Of a stretch of 45,352 bases of DNA, positions 1-7,636 are shown one piece after another. The DNA comes from Hansschlegelia zhihuaiae. Its GTDB lineage: Bacteria > Pseudomonadota > Alphaproteobacteria > Rhizobiales > Methylopilaceae. Below the pieces are notes generated by a model, which had not been told where the DNA came from, searched no databases, and saw nothing but the letters and a program-made list of their open reading frames with translations. The position numbers and the translations under genes were made by a program. How positions within the stretch are numbered: position 1 is the stretch's first letter; every line of letters starts with the position of its first letter. The stretch spans positions 154,832-200,183 of the forward strand of contig NZ_RYFI01000004.1 of NCBI RefSeq assembly GCF_004103825.1, written 5' to 3'.

Positions 1-2825
1 CGGGCGGCGTGGTGGCGATGGCCGCGACCGCCAAGGCCGCGGGCTTCGACCGCGTGATCGGCTTCGACATGGGCGGCACCTCGACCGACGTCGCGCATTT
101 CGACGGCGCCTTCGAGCGCTCCTTCGAGACCGTGGTGGCGGGGGCGCGGCTGCGGGCGCCGATGATGCGGATCCACACCGTGGCGGCCGGCGGCGGCTCG
201 ATCCTCGCCTTCGATCAGGGCCGCTTCCGCGTCGGGCCAGATTCGGCCGGCGCGGCGCCGGGCCCCGCCTGCTACCGCAATGGCGGCCCGCTCACCGTGA
301 CCGACGCCAACGTCATGCTGGGCAAGCTCGCGCCCGACCTGTTCCCGAAGATCTTCGGCCCGAACCAGGATCAGCCGCTCGACGCCGGCGTGGTGCGGGA
401 CAAGTTCGAGGCGCTGGCGAGCGAGATCGGCGACGGGCGTTCGGCGGAAGAGGTCGCGGACGGCTTCATCGCCGTCGCCGTGGCCAACATGGCCGAGGCG
501 ATCAAAACGATCTCGGTCGCGCGCGGCTACGACGTCACGAAATACGCGCTGAACTGCTTCGGCGGCGCGGGCGGCCAGCACGCCTGTCTGGTGGCCGACG
601 CGCTCGGGATCGACACCGTCCTTATCCACCCGCTGTCGGGCCTGCTCTCGGCCTATGGCATGGGCCTCGCGGACATACGCGCCGAGCGGACGGAGAGTTT
701 AAGGTTAAGGCTTCATGAATCGGGTGAAGCGATTGCCAAGGCGACAAGATCCTTAGCTAGCGAAGCGTCGGACGAGCTCGTGCGGCAGGAGGTCTCCGAC
801 CCACTCGTCGAAGCTCGCCTCCACATCCGCTACGAGGGCGCCGACACCACCCTCGAGGTTCCGCTCGCCGGCGAAGCGGGCGAGACGCCGGACCTCGAAG
901 AGGTGGCGGCGGACTTCGCGGAGCTGCACCGTGCGCGCTTCGGCTTCGTGGACGAGGCCCGCGGGTTGATCGTCGAGGCCGTCGAGGTCGAATGCTCGGG
1001 CGGCGGCTCGCCGCTCGACGAACCCGAGCGGGAAAAAAGCAAGAGGCCCCTGCCCGCGCCCGAGCGCAGGGCCGAGATTTTCTCCGGCGGCCGGAGCCAC
1101 GACGCGGCCGTGTTCCGCCGCGAGGCGCTCGGCGTCGGCCATGCGGTGGAAGGCCCGGCGCTGATCGTCGAGCCGAACCAGACGGTCGTGGTGGAGGACG
1201 GCTGGCGCGCCAAGCTCAGCCCGCGCGACCATCTCGTGCTGTCCCGCGCCAGGCCGCGCGAGAGCCGGCGCGCGGTCGGGGCGGACGCCGATCCCGTCAT
1301 GCTCGAGATCTTCAACAACCTCTTCATGTCGATCGCCGAGCAGATGGGGCTCGTTCTGCAGAACACCGCCTCCTCGGTCAACATCAAGGAGCGGCTCGAC
1401 TTCTCCTGCGCGGTGTTCGCGCCCGACGGCGCGCTGGTGGCGAACGCCCCGCATATGCCGGTCCATCTCGGCTCGATGGACCGCTCGGTCGAATCCGTGC
1501 TGCGCCGCGCCGGAGACCGGTTGAAGCCCGGTTCGGTCTATGTTCTGAACGCCCCCTATGACGGCGGCACCCATCTGCCGGACGTGACCGTCGTGACTCC
1601 GGTGTTCGACGAGGCGGGCGAGAGGCTGCTGTTCCTCGTCGCGAGCCGCGGCCACCACGCCGACATCGGCGGCGTCGCGCCGGGCTCGATGTCGCCGCTC
1701 GCCTCGACCATCGAGGAGGAGGGCGTGACCATCGACGTCATGCCGCTGGTCGAGGACGGACGGTTTCTCGAAAAGGAGATCAGGCAGGTCCTGACTTCGG
1801 CCAGATATCCCGCCCGCAGCCCTGATCAGAACATCGCCGACCTGAAGGCCCAGGTCGCAGCCAACGCCAAGGGCGTGGCGGAGCTCAGGAAGATGATCGC
1901 GAGTTTCGGGCTCGAGATCGTGCAGGCCTATATGGGCCACGTCCAGGACAACGCGGCCGAGAGCGTCGCGCGGGTCATCGAGACCCTCGACGACGCCGAG
2001 TTCGCCTATGAGATGGACCAGGGAGCGGTCATCAAGGTCCGGGTCACGGTCGACAGGACGGCACGGACCGCCAGGGTCGACTTCACCGGGACGAGCGGGC
2101 AGCAGTCGACGAACTTCAACGCGCCCGAACCCGTCACCCGCGCGGCCGTGCTCTACGCCTTCCGCGTCATGGTCGACGACGACATCCCGATGAACGCCGG
2201 GTGCCTCCGGCCGATCGAGATCGTGACTCCCGAGGGCTCGATGTTGAACCCGCGCCCGCCGGCCGCGGTGGTGGCCGGCAATGTTGAGACCAGCCAGGCG
2301 GTCGTGGACTGCCTGTTCGGCGCCATGAAGGTGATGGCGGCGGCACAAGGGACCATGAACAACCTGACGTTCGGCGACGACCGGCGGCAATATTACGAGA
2401 CGATTTGCTCCGGCGCGCCGGCGGGTCCCGGCTTCGACGGCGCCGACGCCGTCCATGTCCATATGACGAATTCCCGCCTGACCGACCCGGAGATCCTCGA
2501 ACAGCGCTATCCTGTCGTCTTGGAAGAATTTTCCATCCGAAAGGGCTCAGGCGGCCGCGGAAAATGGTCGGCGGGCGACGGCGTCCGCCGCGTCATCCGC
2601 TTCCTGGAGCCGATGGATTGCGCCGTGCTGTCCGGCCATCGCCGGGTCCCGCCATTCGGCATGGAAGGCGGCGAAGACGGCGAGACCGGGCGCAATTTCG
2701 TGCGGCGGACGAAAGGCGGGCTGGAAGAACTCGACGGCTGCGCCCAAATCTCGGTCGACGCCGGCGACGCGATCGTCATAGAAACGCCGACCGGGGGCGG
2801 CTGGGGACGCGCCGAGGAGCCTTAA
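1..2825 (+). CDS. Fused hydantoinase/5-oxoprolinase A-B protein (5' truncated)
   Basis: ATP-dependent ring-opening amidohydrolase of the hydantoinase/oxoprolinase superfamily, probably acting on 5-oxoproline or a hydantoin in the cytoplasm. The frame is already open at the window edge; the first visible residues (GGVVAMAATAKAAGF) belong inside the HyuA domain, so no start is present. About 940 residues are visible. The HyuA part carries the nucleotide-binding signature DMGGTSTDV near the start and GGAGGQHAC around residue 190. The HyuB part begins near residue 430 (VMLEIFNNLFMSIAEQMG) and holds the family block FNAPYDGGTHLPD-like (here LNAPYDGGTHLPD). 5-oxoprolinases are usually about 1200-1300 residues, so roughly 260 or more are missing upstream. 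A patch of rare codons lies at 696-761. Whether the substrate is oxoproline or a hydantoin cannot be told. panB follows after 6 bases. Confidence 0.9.
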   Translation, partial: GGVVAMAATAKAAGFDRVIGFDMGGTSTDVAHFDGAFERSFETVVAGARLRAPMMRIHTVAAGGGSILAFDQGRFRVGPDSAGAAPGPACYRNGGPLTVTDANVMLGKLAPDLFPKIFGPNQDQPLDAGVVRDKFEALASEIGDGRSAEEVADGFIAVAVANMAEAIKTISVARGYDVTKYALNCFGGAGGQHACLVADALGIDTVLIHPLSGLLSAYGMGLADIRAERTESLRLRLHESGEAIAKATRSLASEASDELVRQEVSDPLVEARLHIRYEGADTTLEVPLAGEAGETPDLEEVAADFAELHRARFGFVDEARGLIVEAVEVECSGGGSPLDEPEREKSKRPLPAPERRAEIFSGGRSHDAAVFRREALGVGHAVEGPALIVEPNQTVVVEDGWRAKLSPRDHLVLSRARPRESRRAVGADADPVMLEIFNNLFMSIAEQMGLVLQNTASSVNIKERLDFSCAVFAPDGALVANAPHMPVHLGSMDRSVESVLRRAGDRLKPGSVYVLNAPYDGGTHLPDVTVVTPVFDEAGERLLFLVASRGHHADIGGVAPGSMSPLASTIEEEGVTIDVMPLVEDGRFLEKEIRQVLTSARYPARSPDQNIADLKAQVAANAKGVAELRKMIASFGLEIVQAYMGHVQDNAAESVARVIETLDDAEFAYEMDQGAVIKVRVTVDRTARTARVDFTGTSGQQSTNFNAPEPVTRAAVLYAFRVMVDDDIPMNAGCLRPIEIVTPEGSMLNPRPPAAVVAGNVETSQAVVDCLFGAMKVMAAAQGTMNNLTFGDDRRQYYETICSGAPAGPGFDGADAVHVHMTNSRLTDPEILEQRYPVVLEEFSIRKGSGGRGKWSAGDGVRRVIRFLEPMDCAVLSGHRRVPPFGMEGGEDGETGRNFVRRTKGGLEELDGCAQISVDAGDAIVIETPTGGGWGRAEEP

Positions 2826-2831
2826 ACACCG

Positions 2832-3695
2832 ATGAGCGCACGGCAACCGACCCCGATCGAGGGCGGCGCGGCCCGAAAGCCCGTGACCGTCTCGGCGATC
2901 CGCAACGCCAAGGGCGGCGACCCGCTGGTCTGCCTCACGGCCTACACGACCCCGGTCGCGCAGGCGCTCGACGAGGCCTGCGACCTGCTGCTCGTCGGCG
3001 ATTCGCTGGGGATGGTGGTCTACGGGATGGAGTCGACCATTCCCGTCACGCTCGACATGATGATCGCGCACGGCGCGGCGGTGGTCCGCGGGGCGAAGCA
3101 CGCGCTCGTGGTCGTCGACCTGCCCTTCGGCGCCTATCAGGAGAGCCCGGCGCAGGCCTTCCGCTCGGCCGCCCGCATCCTGGCCGAGACCGGCTGCGGC
3201 GCGGTCAAGCTCGAGGGCGGCGCGGTGATGGCCGACACCATCAACTTCCTCACCCAGCGCGGCGTCCCGGTGCTGTCGCATATCGGCCTGCAGCCGCAAT
3301 CCGTGAACGCGCTCGGCGGCTATGCGGCGCGCGGCAAGCAGGCGGCGGAAGCCGAGCAGATCGTGGCGGACGCGCGGGCCGTGGCCGACGCCGGGGCCTT
3401 CGCGGTGGTGGTCGAGGGCGTCGTCGCCCCGCTCGCCGCCCGCATCACCTCGACGGTCCGCGTGCCGACCATCGGCATCGGGGCCTCGGCGGAATGCGAC
3501 GGCCAGATCCTCGTCACCGACGACATGATGGGGGTGACGTTCGGCCGGGTGCCGAAATTCGTGCGCCGCTACGCCGATGTAGGCGCGGAAATGAAGGCGG
3601 CGGCGCAGGCCTATGCGACCGACGTCCGCGCCCGGCGTTTTCCAGCCGAAGAGCATCTTTACGGCGCGTCGAAGCCGAAGATCGCGGCGGGGTGA
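2832..3695 (+). CDS. panB: 3-methyl-2-oxobutanoate hydroxymethyltransferase (ketopantoate hydroxymethyltransferase)
   Basis: Transfers a one-carbon unit from methylenetetrahydrofolate to 2-oxoisovalerate to give ketopantoate, the first committed step of pantothenate and CoA synthesis; cytoplasmic. The 287 residues match the usual family length (about 265-290). Family blocks are visible: [32 protein letters not shown] near residue 55, [17 protein letters not shown] near 130, and [15 protein letters not shown]. The ATG lies 6 bases after the stop of the upstream gene and a GAGGAG inside that gene (2814-2819) can serve as ribosome-binding site, so the two are probably co-transcribed. panC is not in the window. 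Confidence 0.96.
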   Translation: MSARQPTPIEGGAARKPVTVSAIRNAKGGDPLVCLTAYTTPVAQALDEACDLLLVGDSLGMVVYGMESTIPVTLDMMIAHGAAVVRGAKHALVVVDLPFGAYQESPAQAFRSAARILAETGCGAVKLEGGAVMADTINFLTQRGVPVLSHIGLQPQSVNALGGYAARGKQAAEAEQIVADARAVADAGAFAVVVEGVVAPLAARITSTVRVPTIGIGASAECDGQILVTDDMMGVTFGRVPKFVRRYADVGAEMKAAAQAYATDVRARRFPAEEHLYGASKPKIAAG

Positions 3696-3704
3696 GGCGC
3701 GCAG

Positions 3705-4070
3705 TCAATCAAGCGAGAGGCTGCGAAGCCCTTCGATGAGATGGATTTCCGGGTCCATCGCCTGATGCAGGACGCGGATGACATAGACCTCGTCAACCCT
3801 CCTGCGCTCGGTGGGCGCCAAATAGAAGGCGACATGTGAAGCGCCCCGGAGGCGCGTTGCCGCGATACCGACGTGCAGGCTTCGCGCTCCGGGATAAAGG
3901 GACGATCGGTCGATGGAAGATGGCCGAAACGGATCATCCGCCACGAGGGTAAGCGCACGATCGATCAGGGCGGCGTAGACGTCGACTTGGGCCGGTCCAA
4001 AAACTCGAAAGGTCTCCCGTAGGATCGCTCCGACATCGGCGTCCGCGACCTGAGAGAGGACGAGCTTCAC
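3705..4070 (-). CDS. parE: ParE/RelE-fold toxin of a type II toxin-antitoxin pair
   Basis: Predicted 121-residue toxin of the RelE/ParE superfamily, which poisons gyrase (ParE) or ribosome-bound mRNA (RelE). Supporting features are the small size, the order antitoxin then toxin, and a C-terminal block VDEVYVIRVLHQAMDPEIHL, which resembles the last strands of ParE (R-V-L-H-x-x-M/R-D). It begins at a GTG that overlaps the antitoxin stop by four bases (GTGA), implying translational coupling. It is somewhat longer than typical ParE (about 95-100 residues). It is tail-to-tail with panB, 9 bases apart. Target unknown; ParE is inferred from the partner type and the C-terminal block. Confidence 0.72.
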   Translation of the reverse strand: MKLVLSQVADADVGAILRETFRVFGPAQVDVYAALIDRALTLVADDPFRPSSIDRSSLYPGARSLHVGIAATRLRGASHVAFYLAPTERRRVDEVYVIRVLHQAMDPEIHLIEGLRSLSLD

Positions 4071-4321
4071 TTCGAGCTACGGCCCAGAACCTCGTCGGCT
4101 ATGTCTTGAATTGAACGTGTCGAGAAACGGCCCGCCTCGATATCCGCGATTCCCACGTCGATCGCGGCCTTCAGCGCCTCGAACTTCCTGTCGTAATCGT
4201 CCCGCATAAGCCGCACCGCGTCGGTCACGACGTCGCTCGCGGAGCCATATTCGCCGCTTTCGACGCGACGCTCGATGAATTCCGCGAGCGTTCCGGTGAG
4301 GCTGACAGTCAGCGCCGCCAT
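4067..4321 (-). CDS. parD: ParD-like ribbon-helix-helix antitoxin
   Basis: Predicted 84-residue antitoxin that would bind its operator as a dimer and neutralise the toxin encoded immediately downstream. The N-terminus MAALTVSLTGTLAEFIERR followed by VESGEYGSASDVVTDAVRLM has the spacing of a ParD ribbon-helix-helix: a strand ending in S/T-L, then helices with the G-x-Y-x-S-x-S-D-V-V turn. I chose ATG 4321 rather than the upstream codons of the same frame because it begins this domain exactly and has a GGAG seven bases ahead. Like other ParD proteins it should autoregulate; a sigma70-like promoter lies just upstream. Confidence 0.78.
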   Translation of the reverse strand: MAALTVSLTGTLAEFIERRVESGEYGSASDVVTDAVRLMRDDYDRKFEALKAAIDVGIADIEAGRFSTRSIQDIADEVLGRSSK

Positions 4322-4344
4322 AGTTTGCTCCGTTGCTTCCCGAA

Positions 4345-4373
4345 CCATGTGGCGACGCCCCCGCACTTGTCAA
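4345..4373 (-). promoter_or_regulatory. Predicted sigma70 promoter of the parDE-like operon
   Basis: On the minus strand there is a perfect TTGACA (-35, plus-strand 4368-4373), a 17-base spacer and ACATGG (-10, 4345-4350). The antitoxin ATG lies 24 bases downstream of the -10. The -35 is exact; the -10 is weak. Confidence 0.5.
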
Positions 4374-4493
4374 AACCCCCTGCGCGGGCGTTCCCGTCCC
4401 TCGCCTGCCCTGAAAGTCGGACGGGAAGCCCGGTTCACGCCGCCGCCGCTTTGCGCGAAGGTCCGGCCCGACCAGACCAGGAGACCGCCGCCC

Positions 4494-5096
4494 ATGTCGG
4501 ACGCGCCCAAGACCTTGCTCGAGCTCGCCGGCGCAAGCCCCGCGCCGGCCTCCCTGAAGGACGCCGTGCTGATCGTGATCGACGCCCAGAACGAATATGT
4601 CTCGGGCCCGATCGCGCTGCCGGGCGTCGGCCATGCGCTCGGCGCGATCGCGGACCTGCTGGCGGACGCGCGGGCGGCCGGAACCCCGATCGTCCATCTC
4701 GCCCATCGTGCGCCGGCGGGCGTCTTCGTGGAGGGAACCGAGGGCGCCGAGATCGCCCCGCAGGCCGCGCCCAAGGAGGGCGAGCCGGTGTTCAAGAAAG
4801 AGCTGCCGAACGGCTTCACCAATCCGGAGCTGAAGCCGGCGCTCGAGAAGCTGGGCCGCAAGAACCTGATCCTGACCGGCTTCATGACGCATATGTGCGT
4901 CGACTCGACCGCCCGCGCCGCCGTCGACCTCGGCTATGGCGTCACAATCGTCGAGAACGCGACGGCGAGCCGACCGCTCCCCGGCGCCGTTGGGAAGCCG
5001 GCGCGCTCTGCCCAGGAGGTGCATGACGGCGCGCTCGCGGGCCTCGCGGACCTGTTCGCCGTGGTGGTGAAGGACGCGCGCGGGCTGGGGAGGTAG
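4494..5096 (+). CDS. Isochorismatase-family cysteine hydrolase
   Basis: Predicted cytoplasmic hydrolase of the isochorismatase/nicotinamidase fold. The 200 residues carry the family triad pattern: Asp30 in VLIVIDAQNEY, Lys101/102 in VFKKELPNGF, and nucleophile Cys135 in GFMTHMCVDSTAR. The MTHMC-x-x-T block is typical of broad cysteine hydrolases rather than nicotinamidase, whose metal-binding D-x-H motif I do not see. ATG 4494 is preferred because AGGAG sits at 4479-4483 and the reading frame before it is poor in family similarity. Substrate not predictable. It starts divergently from the toxin-antitoxin pair. Confidence 0.85.
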   Translation: MSDAPKTLLELAGASPAPASLKDAVLIVIDAQNEYVSGPIALPGVGHALGAIADLLADARAAGTPIVHLAHRAPAGVFVEGTEGAEIAPQAAPKEGEPVFKKELPNGFTNPELKPALEKLGRKNLILTGFMTHMCVDSTARAAVDLGYGVTIVENATASRPLPGAVGKPARSAQEVHDGALAGLADLFAVVVKDARGLGR

Positions 5097-5129
5097 GCCG
5101 CGAGAGGACACGGGAAACGCCGCCGCCAT

Positions 5130-5242
5130 GTCCCGGCCTTGAGCCGGGACCCATTTTCCTCGGCGGCTCGCCGACGAATTCCGCCGGCCGGGCGCGAGCT
5201 TGCGAAACGGGAGCCCAATGGGTCCCGGCTCAAGGCCGGGAC
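5130..5242. repeat. 24-bp perfect inverted repeat, REP/BIME-like
   Basis: A 24-base arm at 5130-5153 is repeated as an exact reverse complement at 5219-5242, separated by 65 bases. Each arm is itself a small hairpin: TCCCGGC pairs with GCCGGGA around a short loop. It lies between the convergent hydrolase and yqeY genes, the usual setting of bacterial REP/BIME elements. It could also fold as a long two-way terminator. I see no other copy in this window. Confidence 0.7.
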
Positions 5243-5256
5243 CTCGGCGGAGCGCC

Positions 5257-5712
5257 CTACCCCCCCGTCAGCTTCGCCTTGATCGCGCCGTTCGCCGCCG
5301 CGAAGTCCATCACGCCGGTGTGCTTGGCCTTCAGCGCGCCCATCACCTTGCCCATGTCCTTCATCGAGGCCGCCCCCGTCTCGGCGATCGCCGCGTCGAT
5401 CGCGGCCGCGACCTCGGCGTCGGAGAGCTGCTTCGGCAGGAAGCTCTGGATGACGGCGATCTCGGCCTTCTCCTTCTCGGCGAGTTCGGGCCGAGCGTTC
5501 TGCTCGTAGATCGTCGCCGACTCCTGGCGCTGCTTGATCATCTTGGCGAGCAGCTGCTTCAGTTCGTCGTCGGTCGCGGTGCCCGTGCCCCCGACCCTCG
5601 ATTCGATGTCGCGGTCCTTGATCGCCGCGCCGATCATCCGGAGCGTGCCGGTGCGCTCGGCGTCGCGGGCCTTCATGGCCTCCTTCAGGGCGGCGTTGAT
5701 CTCCTCGCGCAT
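5257..5712 (-). CDS. yqeY: GatB/YqeY domain protein
   Basis: A 151-residue YqeY-family protein, related to the C-terminal tRNA-binding tail domain of GatB, the amidotransferase that corrects misacylated tRNAs; the free-standing protein has no firmly assigned role. The sequence shows the family pattern MREEINAALKEAMKARD at the N-terminus, LRMIGAAIKDRDIE, the conserved ELAEKEKAEIAVIQSFLP, and a C-terminal KDMGKVMGALK block. Length is standard (about 150). In many proteobacteria yqeY lies near dnaG and rpoD; here it is divergent from carA, a common alphaproteobacterial order. The start at 5712 begins exactly at the conserved N-terminus. Confidence 0.93.
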   Translation of the reverse strand: MREEINAALKEAMKARDAERTGTLRMIGAAIKDRDIESRVGGTGTATDDELKQLLAKMIKQRQESATIYEQNARPELAEKEKAEIAVIQSFLPKQLSDAEVAAAIDAAIAETGAASMKDMGKVMGALKAKHTGVMDFAAANGAIKAKLTGG

Positions 5713-5750
5713 GGCTGCTGGTCCTTGAAATTCTCAAGCGGCGGCGTTGG

Positions 5751-5779
5751 TTGACGGGGCCGGGGCCGGCGCCTAGGTT
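5751..5779 (+). promoter_or_regulatory. Predicted sigma70 promoter of carA
   Basis: TTGACG at 5751-5756, a 17-base spacer and TAGGTT at 5774-5779. Transcription would start near 5786, giving a leader of about 46 bases before the carA ATG at 5832. Fits the sigma70 pattern well; not tested. Confidence 0.5.
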
Positions 5780-5831
5780 CCGCCCGAAGTCGCCGACCGC
5801 CTATGCGGGGTCGGAGCCCGGGTCAAGGTTC

Positions 5832-7079
5832 ATGACGATTGAGACGAACGCCGCCTCGCGCGGATGGGAAGAGACGCGCCCGACCGCCCGCCTGCTGCTC
5901 GCCGACGGCACCCTCATCGAGGGCGAGGGCCTCGGCGCGGAGGGCGTCGCGGCCGGCGAACTCTGCTTCAACACAGCGATGACGGGCTATCAGGAGATCC
6001 TGACCGACCCATCCTATGCGGGGCAGATCATCACCTTCACATTCCCGCATATCGGCAATGTCGGCGTGAACGACGACGATGTCGAGACCGTCAACATCGC
6101 GGCCTCGTCCGGCGTGCGCGGCGCGGTGTTCGCGGCCGACGTCACCGCCCCGTCGAACTGGCGCGCGACGCGCGACCTCGACGCCTGGCTCAAGGCCCGC
6201 GGCATCGTGGCGATCGCGGGCGTCGACACCCGCGCGGTGACCGCGGTGGTGCGCGAGAAGGGCATGCAGAACGCCGTCATCGGCTACGCGCCGGACGGCG
6301 AGTTCGACGACGCGGCGCTGAAGGCCGAGCTCGAGAAGTTCCCGGGCCTCGAAGGCCAGGACCTCGTGCCGCTGGTCGGCAGCACCCAGCGCTACGACTG
6401 GGACGAGGGCGCGTGGGGCTGGCCCGGCGAGGTCGCTCCCGGCGTCTACGGGAGCCGGCCGGAGGGGCCGCAGAAACGCGTCGTCGCGATCGACTACGGC
6501 CTGAAGCGCAACATTCTGAGGCTGCTGACCTCCGCGGGCTGCGAGGTCACCGTGCTGCCTGCGACCGCCACCGCGGAAGACGTTCTGGCGCTGAACCCCG
6601 ACGGCGTATTTCTCTCGAACGGCCCCGGCGACCCGGCCGCGACCGGCGTCTACGCCGTGCCGATGATCCAGGGCGTGCTGGAGAAGAAGGTGCCGACCTT
6701 CGGCATCTGCCTCGGCCACCAGATGCTCGCGCTCGCGGTCGGCGCCAAGACCGCCAAGATGCGGCAGGGCCATCACGGGGCGAACCATCCGGTCAAGGAC
6801 CTGCTCACCGGCAAGGTCGAGATCGTCTCGATGAACCACGGCTTCGCGGTCGACCGGGATTCGCTGCCCGGGAGCGCGCGCGAGACCCATGTCTCGCTGT
6901 TCGACGGCTCGAATTGCGGCCTCGAACTGACCGACCGGCCCGCCTTCTCGGTGCAGCACCACCCCGAGGCCTCCCCCGGCCCCCAGGACAGCCACTATCT
7001 GTTCAGGCGGTTCGTGGAGATGATGGACGGGGCCGTCGCCTCGAAGGGCGGCGGAAGCACCGTCGTCGGCGGCGGATGA
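5832..7079 (+). CDS. carA: Carbamoyl-phosphate synthase small subunit (glutamine amidotransferase)
   Basis: Hydrolyses glutamine and channels ammonia to CarB for carbamoyl phosphate, feeding arginine and pyrimidine synthesis. The 415 residues show the CPSase small-chain domain (TARLLLADGTLIEGEG; GELCFNTAMTGYQEILTDPS near residue 42) and a class I amidotransferase domain with nucleophile Cys293 (FGICLGHQML) and His377/Glu379 (VQHHPEASPGP). ATG 5832 is chosen because upstream codons of this frame are low-similarity GC-rich sequence and overlap the putative promoter. It overlaps the following acetyltransferase gene by four bases (ATGA). carB is about 4.2 kb downstream rather than adjacent. Confidence 0.97.
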   Translation: MTIETNAASRGWEETRPTARLLLADGTLIEGEGLGAEGVAAGELCFNTAMTGYQEILTDPSYAGQIITFTFPHIGNVGVNDDDVETVNIAASSGVRGAVFAADVTAPSNWRATRDLDAWLKARGIVAIAGVDTRAVTAVVREKGMQNAVIGYAPDGEFDDAALKAELEKFPGLEGQDLVPLVGSTQRYDWDEGAWGWPGEVAPGVYGSRPEGPQKRVVAIDYGLKRNILRLLTSAGCEVTVLPATATAEDVLALNPDGVFLSNGPGDPAATGVYAVPMIQGVLEKKVPTFGICLGHQMLALAVGAKTAKMRQGHHGANHPVKDLLTGKVEIVSMNHGFAVDRDSLPGSARETHVSLFDGSNCGLELTDRPAFSVQHHPEASPGPQDSHYLFRRFVEMMDGAVASKGGGSTVVGGG

Positions 7080-7636
7080 AGCTCGAAGGCCGCTCCCGGA
7101 TCGTTATCCGCGACGCGGCCGACGCCGACATCCCCGCAATCGTTCGAATCTACGCCCATCACGTCCTGAGCGGCCTCGCCTCCTTCGAGGAGGTCGCGCC
7201 GGGCGAGGCCGAGATGGCGGCGCGCAAGGCCGCGATCCTCGCCATCGGCGCGCCCTATCTCGTCGCCGAGCTCGACGGGCGGGTCGCGGGATACGCCTAT
7301 GCGGGCCCGTACCGGGCGCGGCCGGCCTATCGCCACACGATCGAGGACTCGATCTACGTCTCGCCCGATGCGCTTGGCCGCGGCGTCGGGCGGGCGCTGC
7401 TCGCCGAGCTCATCGCGCGCTGCGAGGCCGGGCCCTGGCGGCAGATGATCGCCGTGATCGGCGATTCGGCGAACGCCGGCTCGATCGCGCTCCATGCGAG
7501 CCTCGGCTTCACCGCGGTCGGGACGTTCCGCTCGGTCGGCTTCAAGTTCGGCCGCTGGGTCGATTCGGTGCTGATGCAGCGCGCGCTCGGAGACGGCGAC
7601 GGGACGCTCCCGGGCGCGCGAGACGCTGAGCCGTGA
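7076..7636 (+). CDS. GNAT acetyltransferase, phosphinothricin (Bar/PAT/MnaT)-like
   Basis: Predicted acetyl-CoA-dependent N-acetyltransferase of the Bar/PAT/MnaT group, enzymes that acetylate glutamate- or methionine-like toxic amino acids such as phosphinothricin and methionine sulfoximine. The 186 residues carry the group's landmarks: IRDAADADIPAIVRIY near the N-terminus, a YAGPYRARPAYRHTIEDSIYV block at 75-95 with conserved Glu90, the acetyl-CoA loop LGRGVGRALL at 100-109, and HASLGF plus GFKFGRWVDSVLMQ near the end. The ATG overlaps the carA stop (ATGA) and its own stop overlaps the next gene (GTGA). Exact substrate unknown. Confidence 0.88.
   Translation: MKLEGRSRIVIRDAADADIPAIVRIYAHHVLSGLASFEEVAPGEAEMAARKAAILAIGAPYLVAELDGRVAGYAYAGPYRARPAYRHTIEDSIYVSPDALGRGVGRALLAELIARCEAGPWRQMIAVIGDSANAGSIALHASLGFTAVGTFRSVGFKFGRWVDSVLMQRALGDGDGTLPGARDAEP

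Noticed and set aside
753-2462. Long antisense open frame within the oxoprolinase gene
   Set aside because: Composition follows from the GC-rich codon pattern of the sense gene (His/Arg/Asp-rich shadow). No domain, start context or promoter.
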